Below, one piece after another: positions 29,310 through 37,082 of a stretch of 51,368 bases of DNA. The position numbers and the translations under genes are program-made. Under the pieces are notes generated by a model that was not told where the DNA came from, did not search any database, and was given only the letters and a program-made list of their open reading frames with translations. This DNA comes from an uncultured Oscillospiraceae bacterium (GTDB lineage Bacteria > Bacillota > Clostridia > Oscillospirales > Oscillospiraceae). Location: NCBI GenBank assembly GCA_947629955.1, contig CANRFT010000013.1:1-51368 (forward strand). Reading direction: 5' to 3'. Numbering within the stretch: the first letter of the stretch is position 1; every line of letters begins with the position of its first letter.

Positions 29310-29340
29310 AGCGTACACCTTCCACCAAGTGGAAGGTCAA
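29310..29340 (-). promoter_or_regulatory. MerR-type promoter/operator of the YhfC-like gene
   Basis: On the minus strand TTGACC (29335-29340), 19-base spacer, TACGCT (29310-29315). The dyad ACCTTCCAC-CAA-GTGGAAGGT (29317-29337) is identical, base for base, to the one at 28491-28511. Confidence 0.8.
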
Positions 29341-29358
29341 GGGGTTTTTGAAAATTTT

Positions 29359-29376
29359 CCGAAAAAATTTTTTCGG
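29359..29376. repeat. 18-base perfect palindrome
   Basis: CCGAAAAAATTTTTTCGG. It overlaps the left base of the GerMN-gene terminator hairpin and provides its U-tract on the minus strand. Confidence 0.6.
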
Positions 29377-29401
29377 GGCCGGAAGTCTCCCCCCCGGCCC
29401 C
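29375..29401 (-). terminator. Terminator of the GerMN operon
   Basis: On the minus strand GGGGCCGG, an 11-base loop, CCGGCCCC, then GAAAAAATTTTTTC. It closes the comEA-like/RR/HK/GerMN operon. Confidence 0.75.
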
Positions 29402-29415
29402 GCTGTTTTCAGGGG

Positions 29416-30291
29416 TCACTGTGCCTCGGGCAGCAGGGGACCGGACAGGTCGATCTCCCCGTAACGGCTGACGTTCTCGCCCTCCACCAATATCTGCACC
29501 TGCTCCACCGCATCCAGGCTGCACAGGGTGTCCACCAGAGACTCGATGACCAGCTCCCGCTCCTCCGCCGTCTCCGGCATCTCGTCCAGCAGGGCGGAGG
29601 ACACATTGACCGAGCACACCCCGCTGTCCATCCAGGCGGCGTGCACCGTCAGATCCGGGGGCAGGATGGGCGTCAGCGCCTCCCCGTTCTCCGGTCCGGC
29701 CACAAGGGCCTCCAGCACCGCTTTGGCGGGGGCCTCGTCCTCGGTGAGGCGGAAGGTGCGCACCTCATAGCCCAGGCCGCCGCTGGCCATCGGGAAATAG
29801 AGGGTGGCCGGCACCTCCACCGGCTCCTCCTCGGCCCCGGAGAACACCACGTCTCCCGCCCGGAGCACCCGGCCCTGGGTCTGCCCCTCCACCGTGATGC
29901 GCACCCCGTCGATCCCGCTGAGCTGGGTGAGGGTCAGTGCCACGCAGTAATCCGCCAAGCTCCTGTCCACCCCGCTGAGGACGGCATAGGGGGTGGACAG
30001 CTCCACTCTGGCCACCCGGTCCTCCACCGACCAGTCCAGCAGGGCGGTGCCCGCCGGGGCGAGGGGACGCAGCTCCGTATCGGCGGGCGGGCCGGCCAGC
30101 AGGGCGTCCATCATGGCGGGGACGGTCTCCTCGCCTTCAAAGTCCGTCTCGGTCAGCGCCGAGCTCAGATCGTCCCGGCCGGAGGGGAACCACAGGGACA
30201 GCCCGCCCTCCGCCTCCGTCTGGCCCTGCCCACAGGCGGCCAGGAGCAGCAGCAGGGCCGCCGAGAGCAGGGCGGCGATCCTCTTTCTCAT
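29416..30291 (-). CDS. GerMN-domain lipoprotein
   Basis: 291 residues. Signal peptide MRKRIAALLSAALLLLLAAC with lipobox LAAC, so it is anchored outside the membrane. Two GerMN (Spore_GerM) repeats can be seen: about residues 60-150 (ALLAGPPADTELRPLAPAGT, STPYAVLSGVDRSLADYCVA) and 185-275 (ALVAGPENGEALTPILPPDL, SVNVSSALLDEMPETAEERE). In B. subtilis GerM is needed for germination and sporulation. Its ATG overlaps the kinase stop in an ATGA, with GGAGG nine bases upstream. Whether it senses or serves the kinase is inference. Confidence 0.9.
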   Translation of the reverse strand: MRKRIAALLSAALLLLLAACGQGQTEAEGGLSLWFPSGRDDLSSALTETDFEGEETVPAMMDALLAGPPADTELRPLAPAGTALLDWSVEDRVARVELSTPYAVLSGVDRSLADYCVALTLTQLSGIDGVRITVEGQTQGRVLRAGDVVFSGAEEEPVEVPATLYFPMASGGLGYEVRTFRLTEDEAPAKAVLEALVAGPENGEALTPILPPDLTVHAAWMDSGVCSVNVSSALLDEMPETAEERELVIESLVDTLCSLDAVEQVQILVEGENVSRYGEIDLSGPLLPEAQ

Positions 30292-31766
30292 TTCACGCCG
30301 CCTCCTTCCCCCGTGAGGGCCGGGAACTCCGCGTAAAAGACGGCGCCCCGCCCCGCCGGATTGGGCTCGGCGGTGATGTCCCCGTTGTGGAGGCGGGCGA
30401 TGTCCCTGGCGATGGACAGCCCCAGGCCGGTGCCGCCCCGCTCCCGGGACCGGGCCTTGTCCACCCGGTAGAACCGGTCGAAGATCCTGGGCATGTCCTC
30501 CGCCGGGATGCCCACGCCGGTGTCGGCCACCGACAGCACCACCCTGTCCTCCTGCCGGAAGACGGCCACGTCCACCCGGCCACCCGGCACGTTGTACTTG
30601 ATGGCGTTCTCGATGAGGTTGAAGGCCACCTGGTAGAGGTCATCCTCGTTAGCCAGCAGGGCGCAGGCGGGCTCCAGCCGCCGCTCCAGGGTGATGCCGC
30701 CCGCCTCCGCCAGGGGCAGGAGCATATCGGCCACCCGGGCGGTGACCGCCCCCAGCTCCACCGGCTCCCGGGCCCGCTCGGCGCCCGCGTCCAGCCGGGT
30801 GAGAGTGAGCAGCCGCTCGCTGATGCGGGTGAGCCGGTCGGCCTCGTCCCCGATGTCGGACACGAACTCCCGGACGGTGCCCATGTCCACGCTGTCGTTC
30901 TGCAAGATGGAATCGGTGAGCAGGCGGATGGAGGCCAGAGGGGTCTTCAGCTCGTGGGACGCGTCGGACACGAAGCGGCGGCGGGCCTCCTCGGTGGTCT
31001 GGAGCCGCTCCGCCATCTGGTTGAACTCGTCGGCCAGCTGGGTCATCTCGTCTCCGCCCCGGATCACGGCGCGGTGCCCGTACTCGCCCCCCTGCAGCCG
31101 ACGGATGGCCGCCAGCAGCCGGCCGGCGGAGCGGGTCAGCGCCTCGGAGAACAGCAGGGCCAGCACCGCCGCCACCAGGCCGATGACGATGGAGATATTT
31201 CTCAGGTTGTTCTGGATGGACAGGAGGATATCGGCCTGCTCGCTGTCATATTCATAGAGGTACACACAGCCCAGCACCTGCCCCCGGTACACCACCGGCG
31301 CGGCGGCGCGGCCGCGGAAGGCCCCGTCCCGGTACTCCAGCCGCCACACGTCCTGTCCGTCCAGGGCGGCCACCACCTCTCCCATCAGGGCGAAATCGCC
31401 GGCGCGGTCGTCCAGAGTGGAGTTGTCGTAGAGGATGCGGCCCTCCCGGTCGGTGACCAGCACCCGGGTGGCCTGCACGTCCTCCAGCAGGGCCATGGTC
31501 TGGCCGGCGGTCTCGGCGGTCAGCGTCTCGGACACGGACAGGGCCGAGCCGATGACCAGGGCCTGCCGACGCAGAGCGGCGGCCTTGGAGGAGAACACCA
31601 TATCCTCCACCATGATGAGGGGATAGGTATTCATCACGATGATGATGGCCGCCACCACCAGCAGGTAGGTGAGGGCGTATTTGGCCCGGATGGACCGCCA
31701 GAAGGGGACCCGGCTGGTCCGCTCCCGCTCCGCTCTGGTCTCCCGCTGCCGCGCCGCTTCTGCCAT
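30288..31766 (-). CDS. Membrane sensor histidine kinase (PhoR/WalK type)
   Basis: 492 residues. Two transmembrane helices (YALTYLLVVAAIIIVMNTYP and ISIVIGLVAAVLALLFSEAL) flank an extracytoplasmic sensor of about 130 residues. HAMP follows, then HisKA with FVSDASHELKTPLASIRLLT (phospho-acceptor His) and HATPase with NLIENAIKYN, VADTGVGIP and GGTGLGLSIARD. GGAGGG precedes the ATG. The response regulator is encoded just upstream, and the GerMN lipoprotein gene overlaps its stop. Signal unknown; envelope stress is plausible from the layout. Confidence 0.94.
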   Translation of the reverse strand: MAEAARQRETRAERERTSRVPFWRSIRAKYALTYLLVVAAIIIVMNTYPLIMVEDMVFSSKAAALRRQALVIGSALSVSETLTAETAGQTMALLEDVQATRVLVTDREGRILYDNSTLDDRAGDFALMGEVVAALDGQDVWRLEYRDGAFRGRAAAPVVYRGQVLGCVYLYEYDSEQADILLSIQNNLRNISIVIGLVAAVLALLFSEALTRSAGRLLAAIRRLQGGEYGHRAVIRGGDEMTQLADEFNQMAERLQTTEEARRRFVSDASHELKTPLASIRLLTDSILQNDSVDMGTVREFVSDIGDEADRLTRISERLLTLTRLDAGAERAREPVELGAVTARVADMLLPLAEAGGITLERRLEPACALLANEDDLYQVAFNLIENAIKYNVPGGRVDVAVFRQEDRVVLSVADTGVGIPAEDMPRIFDRFYRVDKARSRERGGTGLGLSIARDIARLHNGDITAEPNPAGRGAVFYAEFPALTGEGGGVK

Positions 31767-31827
31767 GGTCTCCCTCCTCTCTCCGCGTTAATCGAACATA
31801 TATTTCACGTGAAACACAGGGCTCCGA

Positions 31828-32520
31828 TCATTGGCCGCTGCTGAAGTAGTAGCCCACGCCCCATTTGGTCATGATATACTCGGGGTTGGCGGGGTCGGGC
31901 TCCAGCTTTTCCCGCAGCCGCCGGATGTGGACGTCCACGGTGCGGAACTCGCCGATGTACTCGTAGCCCCACACTAAGTTCAGCAGGTTCTCCCGGCTGT
32001 ACACCCGGCCGGGGTTGCGCATGAGCAGGGCCATCAGGTCGAACTCCTTGGCGGTGAGCTCCACCCGCGCCCCGTCCCGGAAGGCGGAGCGCTCCGCCAG
32101 GTCCAGGGTGATCCCGCCCCGGACCACCCGGTCCTCGTCCTTCTTCTGCTGGGCGGCGGTGCCGGCCCGGCGCAGCAGCGCCCGGATGCGGGCCTTCAGC
32201 TCCAGGATGTTGAAGGGCTTGGTGATGTAGTCGTCCGCCCCGCACTCGAAGCCGATGATCTTGTCCGCGTCCTCGCTCTTGGCGGTGAGCATGATGACGG
32301 GCACGTTGGAGAACTCCCGGATCTTCATGCAGGCCTGGAGCCCGTCGATCCGGGGCATCATCAGGTCCAGGATGACGAGATCGTACTCCCCCGCCCTGGC
32401 CTTGTCCACGGCCTCCTCGCCGTCATAGCCCGTGTCCACCTGATAGCCCTCGTTCTCCAGATTGAATTTGATCCCCTTGACCAGGACGCGCTCGTCGTCC
32501 ACCACTAAGATCTTCGGCAT
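31828..32520 (-). CDS. OmpR/PhoB-family response regulator
   Basis: 230 residues. Receiver domain: KILVVDDERVLVKGIKFNLE, phospho-acceptor Asp in YDLVILDLMMPRIDG, the conserved Thr in VIMLTAKSEDADK, and Lys in YITKPFNILELKARI. The C-terminal winged helix ends with RNPGRVYSRENLLNLVWGYE and VDVHIRRLREKLEPDP. It starts four bases after the ComEA-like gene and precedes the kinase by 61 bases, forming one two-component operon. It resembles WalR/PhoP but is not decidable further. Confidence 0.95.
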   Translation of the reverse strand: MPKILVVDDERVLVKGIKFNLENEGYQVDTGYDGEEAVDKARAGEYDLVILDLMMPRIDGLQACMKIREFSNVPVIMLTAKSEDADKIIGFECGADDYITKPFNILELKARIRALLRRAGTAAQQKKDEDRVVRGGITLDLAERSAFRDGARVELTAKEFDLMALLMRNPGRVYSRENLLNLVWGYEYIGEFRTVDVHIRRLREKLEPDPANPEYIMTKWGVGYYFSSGQ

Positions 32521-32524
32521 TTGC

Positions 32525-32884
32525 CTATCCTCCAGTCGTCACATAGTCCAGCAGGCCCTCTAAGATGCCCTCGCCGATGCCCTTCACGTTCAAAAGCTCC
32601 TCCGGGTACCGGAAGGGGCCGTGCTCCTCCCGGTAGGCGATGATGGCCGCCGCCTTGGCCTCCCCGATGCCGGGCAGGCTCATCAGGGCCTCCGCGTCCG
32701 CGGTGTTGATGTCGATCCGATCCTCCTGGGAAACGGTCTCTCCCGCGGGAGTGGAGACAGCCGCCGGGGCAATGGCCTCCAGCGGCGCTGACCGCAGAGC
32801 GCGCAGCCCGAAGATGGCCAGCATCACGGCCAGCGCCAAAAGGACGGCGGCCAGCACGCCCTTTTCCCCTCTGCTCAGGCCCAT
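32525..32884 (-). CDS. ComEA-like helix-hairpin-helix membrane protein
   Basis: 119 residues from ATG 32884 with GAGGGGG upstream. One N-terminal transmembrane helix (VLAAVLLALAVMLAIFGLRA), a linker and a ComEA-type helix-hairpin-helix DNA-binding domain: RIDINTADAEALMSLPGIGE, AKAAAIIAYREEHGPF and LLNVKGIGEGILEGL. ComEA is the DNA receptor of competence systems; here there is no comEB/comEC nearby, and the gene leads a two-component operon, ending four bases before the response regulator. Its role may be unrelated to DNA uptake. Confidence 0.88.
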   Translation of the reverse strand: MGLSRGEKGVLAAVLLALAVMLAIFGLRALRSAPLEAIAPAAVSTPAGETVSQEDRIDINTADAEALMSLPGIGEAKAAAIIAYREEHGPFRYPEELLNVKGIGEGILEGLLDYVTTGG

Positions 32885-32918
32885 GGGACCGCCCCCTCGT
32901 AAATATTCTGTAAACCGG

Positions 32919-32947
32919 TTGCGCGGTGAAAAAATCTCTGCTATAAT
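32919..32947 (+). promoter_or_regulatory. SigA-type promoter of the D,D-carboxypeptidase gene
   Basis: TTGCGC (32919-32924), 17-base spacer, perfect TATAAT (32942-32947), 62 bases before the ATG. Confidence 0.7.
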
Positions 32948-33009
32948 TCGACCATAGACGCGCGCAGCCACATCTGAACTCAGTATATCACACTTTCAGG
33001 GAGATTGAT

Positions 33010-34395
33010 ATGAAAAAATATCGTTTTGCCGCGATCCTTCTCGCGCTGATCCTGCTGGTGTCCTCCACCGTCCTCCCCGCCGCGGCCCTGGAGCCGGAGG
33101 GAGAGCCCCACGCCACCGCCGCCCTGGTGGTGGACGGCGACAACGACGTGGTCCTCTACGAGTACCACGCCAGAGAGAAGCGCTACCCCGCCTCCGTCAC
33201 CAAGATCATGACCTCCCTGGTAGTGCTGGACGCCGTGGAAAAGGGAGAACTGTCCCTGGACACGGAGGTCACCGCCTCCGCCGCGGCGGTGGACGTGCCC
33301 TTCGGCAGCTCCACCGCCGATCCCCCCATCAAGGCCGGAGAGGTGATGACCATCGAGAACCTGCTGTGGTGCGATCTGCTGCCCTCCGCCTGCGAGGCCT
33401 GCAACATCCTGGCCGAGGCGGTCACCGGCCTTACCGGGGACCAGGCCTCCATCGCCTTCGCCCAGCGGATGAACGAAAAGGCCGCCCAGTTGGGCATGAA
33501 GGACTCCCACTTCACCAACCCCCACGGCCTCCACGACGACGACCACTACACCACCGCCTATGACATCTACCTGATGGCCAGGGAGGCCATGAAGAACGAG
33601 ATCTTCCGCACTATCGTCGCCTCTCCCAGCCACACCATCCCCGCCACCAACATGACCGGCGAGCGCACCCTCTACACCACCAACGGCCTCATCGGCGGCT
33701 ACTACGTGAACGGCTACCATTACTCCAAGGCCATCGGCATCAAGACCGGCAACACCAATGAGGCGGGCCGCTGTCTGGCCTCCGCCGCCACCGACGAGGA
33801 GGGGCGCACCTTCTACTGCGTCATCCTGGGCTCCGAGTACGTCCGGGACGACGACGGCACCCTCCACGCCTACTCCTTCTCCGAGACCACCCGCCTGCTG
33901 GAGTGGGCCTTCGACAACTTCCGCATGACCACCCTGCTGGACGCCGAGAGCGCCGACACCATCCGCTCGGTGGATGTGACCCTGTCTGACGAGGTGGACC
34001 ACGTGCTGGTCCAGGCCACCGGATCCATTCAGGCGGTGATGCCCTCTGACTACGACCCGGCCAGGGCGGAGCTGCACTTCGACCTGCCCAAATCGATAGA
34101 GGCCCCCGTCACCGCCGGGGATGTGCTGGGCAAGGTCACCTTTACATATGAGGGGAAGGAATACGGCTCCCTGGACCTGGTGGCCGCCGACAGCGTAGAG
34201 CGCTCCGAATTTCTCTACAACATGCAGCGGCTGGAGGATCTGTGGGCCAAGACCTGGGTCAAGGCCCTGGTTATCGGCGGAGCGGTCCTCCTTCTGCTAC
34301 TGATCCTCTGGCTGATCTTCCTGCGGCCCAGGCGCCGCCGGACCTACGCCGGCGGGGGGAGCCGGAGGCGCTCCACCTACCGGGGCAGACGGTGA
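33010..34395 (+). CDS. D-alanyl-D-alanine carboxypeptidase (S11 family)
   Basis: 461 residues. Trims the terminal D-Ala of peptidoglycan stem peptides outside the cell. A signal peptide (KKYRFAAILLALILLVSSTV) precedes the S11 domain: SxxK at S62-V-T-K65, and KTG in IGIKTGNTNEAGR. The SxN motif region reads LLPSACEACNI (S126-A-C128), where most S11 enzymes have SxN. The C-terminal PBP5-type beta domain and an unusual C-terminal transmembrane anchor (KALVIGGAVLLLLLILWLIF followed by an Arg-rich tail) close the protein. AGGGAG precedes the ATG. Confidence 0.92.
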   Translation: MKKYRFAAILLALILLVSSTVLPAAALEPEGEPHATAALVVDGDNDVVLYEYHAREKRYPASVTKIMTSLVVLDAVEKGELSLDTEVTASAAAVDVPFGSSTADPPIKAGEVMTIENLLWCDLLPSACEACNILAEAVTGLTGDQASIAFAQRMNEKAAQLGMKDSHFTNPHGLHDDDHYTTAYDIYLMAREAMKNEIFRTIVASPSHTIPATNMTGERTLYTTNGLIGGYYVNGYHYSKAIGIKTGNTNEAGRCLASAATDEEGRTFYCVILGSEYVRDDDGTLHAYSFSETTRLLEWAFDNFRMTTLLDAESADTIRSVDVTLSDEVDHVLVQATGSIQAVMPSDYDPARAELHFDLPKSIEAPVTAGDVLGKVTFTYEGKEYGSLDLVAADSVERSEFLYNMQRLEDLWAKTWVKALVIGGAVLLLLLILWLIFLRPRRRRTYAGGGSRRRSTYRGRR

Positions 34396-34400
34396 TATCA

Positions 34401-34433
34401 AGAGACCGCCCGACAGACGCCGGGCGGTCTCTT
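34401..34433. terminator. Bidirectional terminator between the carboxypeptidase gene and murC
   Basis: AGAGACCGCCCG, a seven-base loop, CGGGCGGTCTCT, with TTTG on the plus side and TTGATATC on the minus side. Confidence 0.8.
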
Positions 34434-34435
34434 TG

Positions 34436-35812
34436 TCAGTTGTCCTCGCTGACCAGCGCCTCGCCAGCCAGATAGATGTCTCCCGCGCCCACGGTCAGGA
34501 TCAGGTCGCCGGGCCTGGCGATCTCCCGCAGCTTCGCGGTGACGTCCCCCAGGGTGGGGCAGTACACCGCCCCCGGGATCTCCCTTGCCAGGTCGGCGGA
34601 GGAGATGCCGATGTCGTTGTCCTCCCGGGCGGCGTAGATCTCCGCCAGGATGGTCACGTCGGGCTTTTTCAGGGCCTTCACGAAGTCCCCGAACAGGGCG
34701 TGGGTCCGGGAGTAGGTGTGGGGCTGGAAGGCGCACACGATCCGTTCATAGTCCAGGGCGGCCGCCATGTCCAGCAGGGCGTTGAGCTCGTCGGGGTGGT
34801 GGGCGTAGTCGTCGCACACCTCGGCCCCGTGATAGACCCCCTTGTACTCGAACCGCCGGCCGGGGAGGCGGAAGGTCCGCATCCCGTCCTCCACCGCCTT
34901 GCCGGGCAGGCCCAGGGCGATGGCCGCCGCCGTGGCGGCGATGGCGTTCTTCACATTGTGGATGCCGGGGACAGACAGCTCCAGGTGGGCGTACACCTGG
35001 CCGTCATGCACCACGTCGAACAGGCCGAAGCCCTTGTGCATGTTCAGGTGCTCCGCGTGGACGTCTCCCCTCTCCACGCCGAAGGTGAGCACCCGCTTCG
35101 TCTCTCCCGCCAGGGCATCCATGGTGTTGGGGTCCTCGCAGTTGGCAACGATGACGCCGTCCTCTGGCACCTTGTCGGCAAAGGCCCGGAAGGAGCGCTT
35201 GATGGCGTCCAGATCCTTGAAGTAGTCCAGATGGTCGGCCTCCACGTTGAGGATCACCGCCACGGTGGGGTAGAAAGACAGGAAGGAGTCGCAGTACTCG
35301 CAGGACTCCAGGATGATGGTGTCCCCCCGGCCCACCCGGTGGCCCGCCTCCAGCAGGGGCAGGGTGCCGCCGATCATCACGGTGGGATCCTTCTCCGCCG
35401 CCATAAAGATGTGGGTGCACATGGAGGTGGTGGTGGTCTTGCCGTGGGTGCCGGAGATGCACAGGGCGTTCTTATAATCCTGCATGATGGCCCCCCAGGC
35501 CTGGGCCCGCTCGAACACGGGGATGCCGGCGGCGCGGGCGGCGGCGATCTCGGGGTTGGCGTCGTGGACGGCGGCGGTGCGCACCACGCAGTCGGCCCCC
35601 TGAACGCTCTCGGGCAGGTGGCCGATCACCACGGGGATGCCGATGGAGCGCAGATGACGGACGGTGTTGCTCTCCCGCTGGTCGGAGCCGGTGACCTCTA
35701 CCCCGGCGCCGTGGAGCACCTCGGCCAGGGAGGCCATGGACACCCCGCCGATGCCCACCAGGTGGGCCCGCCTGCCGGGACGAAGGTATTCGCGGATATG
35801 ATTGGCTGCCAT
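34436..35812 (-). CDS. murC: UDP-N-acetylmuramate--L-alanine ligase
   Basis: 458 residues. First Mur ligase of peptidoglycan stem-peptide synthesis, adding L-Ala to UDP-MurNAc with ATP. Signatures: N-terminal AHLVGIGGVSMASLAEVLHG, ATP loop CISGTHGKTTTTSM, ILNVEADHLDYFKDLD, and the late DDYAHHPDELNALLDMA and AFQPHTYSRTHALF. The start is ATG 35812 with AGAGGT seven bases upstream; two further in-frame ATGs occur just upstream. Convergent with the carboxypeptidase gene, which acts on the same polymer. Confidence 0.95.
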   Translation of the reverse strand: MAANHIREYLRPGRRAHLVGIGGVSMASLAEVLHGAGVEVTGSDQRESNTVRHLRSIGIPVVIGHLPESVQGADCVVRTAAVHDANPEIAAARAAGIPVFERAQAWGAIMQDYKNALCISGTHGKTTTTSMCTHIFMAAEKDPTVMIGGTLPLLEAGHRVGRGDTIILESCEYCDSFLSFYPTVAVILNVEADHLDYFKDLDAIKRSFRAFADKVPEDGVIVANCEDPNTMDALAGETKRVLTFGVERGDVHAEHLNMHKGFGLFDVVHDGQVYAHLELSVPGIHNVKNAIAATAAAIALGLPGKAVEDGMRTFRLPGRRFEYKGVYHGAEVCDDYAHHPDELNALLDMAAALDYERIVCAFQPHTYSRTHALFGDFVKALKKPDVTILAEIYAAREDNDIGISSADLAREIPGAVYCPTLGDVTAKLREIARPGDLILTVGAGDIYLAGEALVSEDN

Positions 35813-36039
35813 ATACATTACCTCTGTCATTTTGGCGCAAACAGTGCTTGCATCTGCGCTCTGGATGGTATATTCTAAGCAAGCGGGCGGGTTTTTGACA
35901 CAAAAGACCGCCCCGTGTCCCGCAAACGGTGGTATTATACTACATCACCGGGGAAATGGCAACAGGAAAATCCGGTTTTTATCCCTCGCCCGTCATTCTG
36001 CCCCGGACACTCCATTTTACACGAAAGAAGGCCCCTTTT

Positions 36040-37032
36040 ATGAGACGTTCCCTCCTGCCGCCCCACGCATACCATGTCTGCAAGGTCCTCCGCCGGGAGG
36101 GCTTCCAGGCCTATCCGGTGGGGGGCTGCGTCCGGGACCTGCTGCTGGGCCGCACGCCCGAGGACTGGGACGTGTGCACCTCCGCCCTGCCCGAGCAGAC
36201 CGCCGAGCTGTTCCCCCGGGTGGTGCTGTCCGGGGTGAAGCACGGCACCGTCACCGTCCTCACCAAGGGCAGCGCGGTGGAGGTGACCACCTTCCGCACC
36301 GACGGGGAGTACTCCGACGGCCGCCACCCAGACGGCGTCACCTTTGTCAACGACCTGGAGCGGGACCTGTTCCGGCGGGACTACACCGTCAATGCCATGG
36401 CCATGGACCTGGACTACACCATCATCGACCCCACCGGCGGCCAGGCCGATCTGAAGGCAAAGCTCCTGCGGGTGGTGGGGGACCCGGAGACCCGGTTCAC
36501 CGAGGACGCGCTCCGCATCCTCCGGGGCCTCCGGCAGGCAGCCCAGCTGGGGTTCGCCATCGAGCCGTCGGCCCTGGCCGCCATGGAGAAGTGTGCCCCC
36601 CTGGTGGAACAGATCTCCGATGAGCGGCTGGTGATGGAGCTGAAAAAGGCCCTCCTCTCCCGCAACCCGGAGGGGGTGGGGGAGTTCGCCCGGCTGGGCC
36701 TGCTGGACCGGTTCGCCCCGGTGCCCAGGGAGGCGGACTGGAGGTCTCTGCGCAGAACGCCCCCGGAGCCGGTGGCCCGCTGGCGGGCGCTGGTGCGGCT
36801 CACCGGCCTGCCCATCCAGAACATGCCCGTGGGCCGGCAGGTGAAGAACGCCATCCTCCACCCGGAGCGGGAGGCCCTCAGGACTCTGGCCCTGTCCGGG
36901 AACGAGCTGTTCGAGCTGGGGTACACCCGCCGCTCCATCGGCCCCACCCGGCGGAAGCTGGCCCAGCACATCATCCGGCACCCGGAGGACAATACGAAGG
37001 AGAAATTGCTGGCGTTTTTGGGGAAGGCATAA
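36040..37032 (+). CDS. cca: CCA-adding tRNA nucleotidyltransferase
   Basis: 330 residues. Adds or repairs the 3' CCA end of tRNAs. Class II nucleotidyltransferase signature: YPVGGCVRDLLLGRTPEDWD with the DxD metal site, followed by VVLSGVKHGTVTV, FRTDGEYSDGRHPDGVTFV, LERDLFRRDYTVNAMAMD and the RNA-binding ETRFTEDALRILRGLRQA. It is shorter at the C-terminus than the roughly 400-residue Bacillus enzyme. ATG 36040 has AAGAAGG eight bases upstream. A terminator follows. Confidence 0.93.
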   Translation: MRRSLLPPHAYHVCKVLRREGFQAYPVGGCVRDLLLGRTPEDWDVCTSALPEQTAELFPRVVLSGVKHGTVTVLTKGSAVEVTTFRTDGEYSDGRHPDGVTFVNDLERDLFRRDYTVNAMAMDLDYTIIDPTGGQADLKAKLLRVVGDPETRFTEDALRILRGLRQAAQLGFAIEPSALAAMEKCAPLVEQISDERLVMELKKALLSRNPEGVGEFARLGLLDRFAPVPREADWRSLRRTPPEPVARWRALVRLTGLPIQNMPVGRQVKNAILHPEREALRTLALSGNELFELGYTRRSIGPTRRKLAQHIIRHPEDNTKEKLLAFLGKA

Positions 37033-37036
37033 AACG

Positions 37037-37067
37037 AGGCCCGTCCGGTCACCCGGACGGGCCTTTC
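37037..37067. terminator. Bidirectional terminator between cca and the DUF1700-type gene
   Basis: AGGCCCGTCCGGT and ACCCGGACGGGCCT, with TTCCC on the plus side and CGTTTTATG on the minus side. Confidence 0.8.
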
Positions 37068-37082
37068 CCGTATCCTGTTCAG

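Noticed and set aside
32525-32884. Competence operon around the ComEA-like gene
   Set aside because: No comEB, comEC or pilus genes are nearby; the operon partners are a two-component system and a GerMN lipoprotein.
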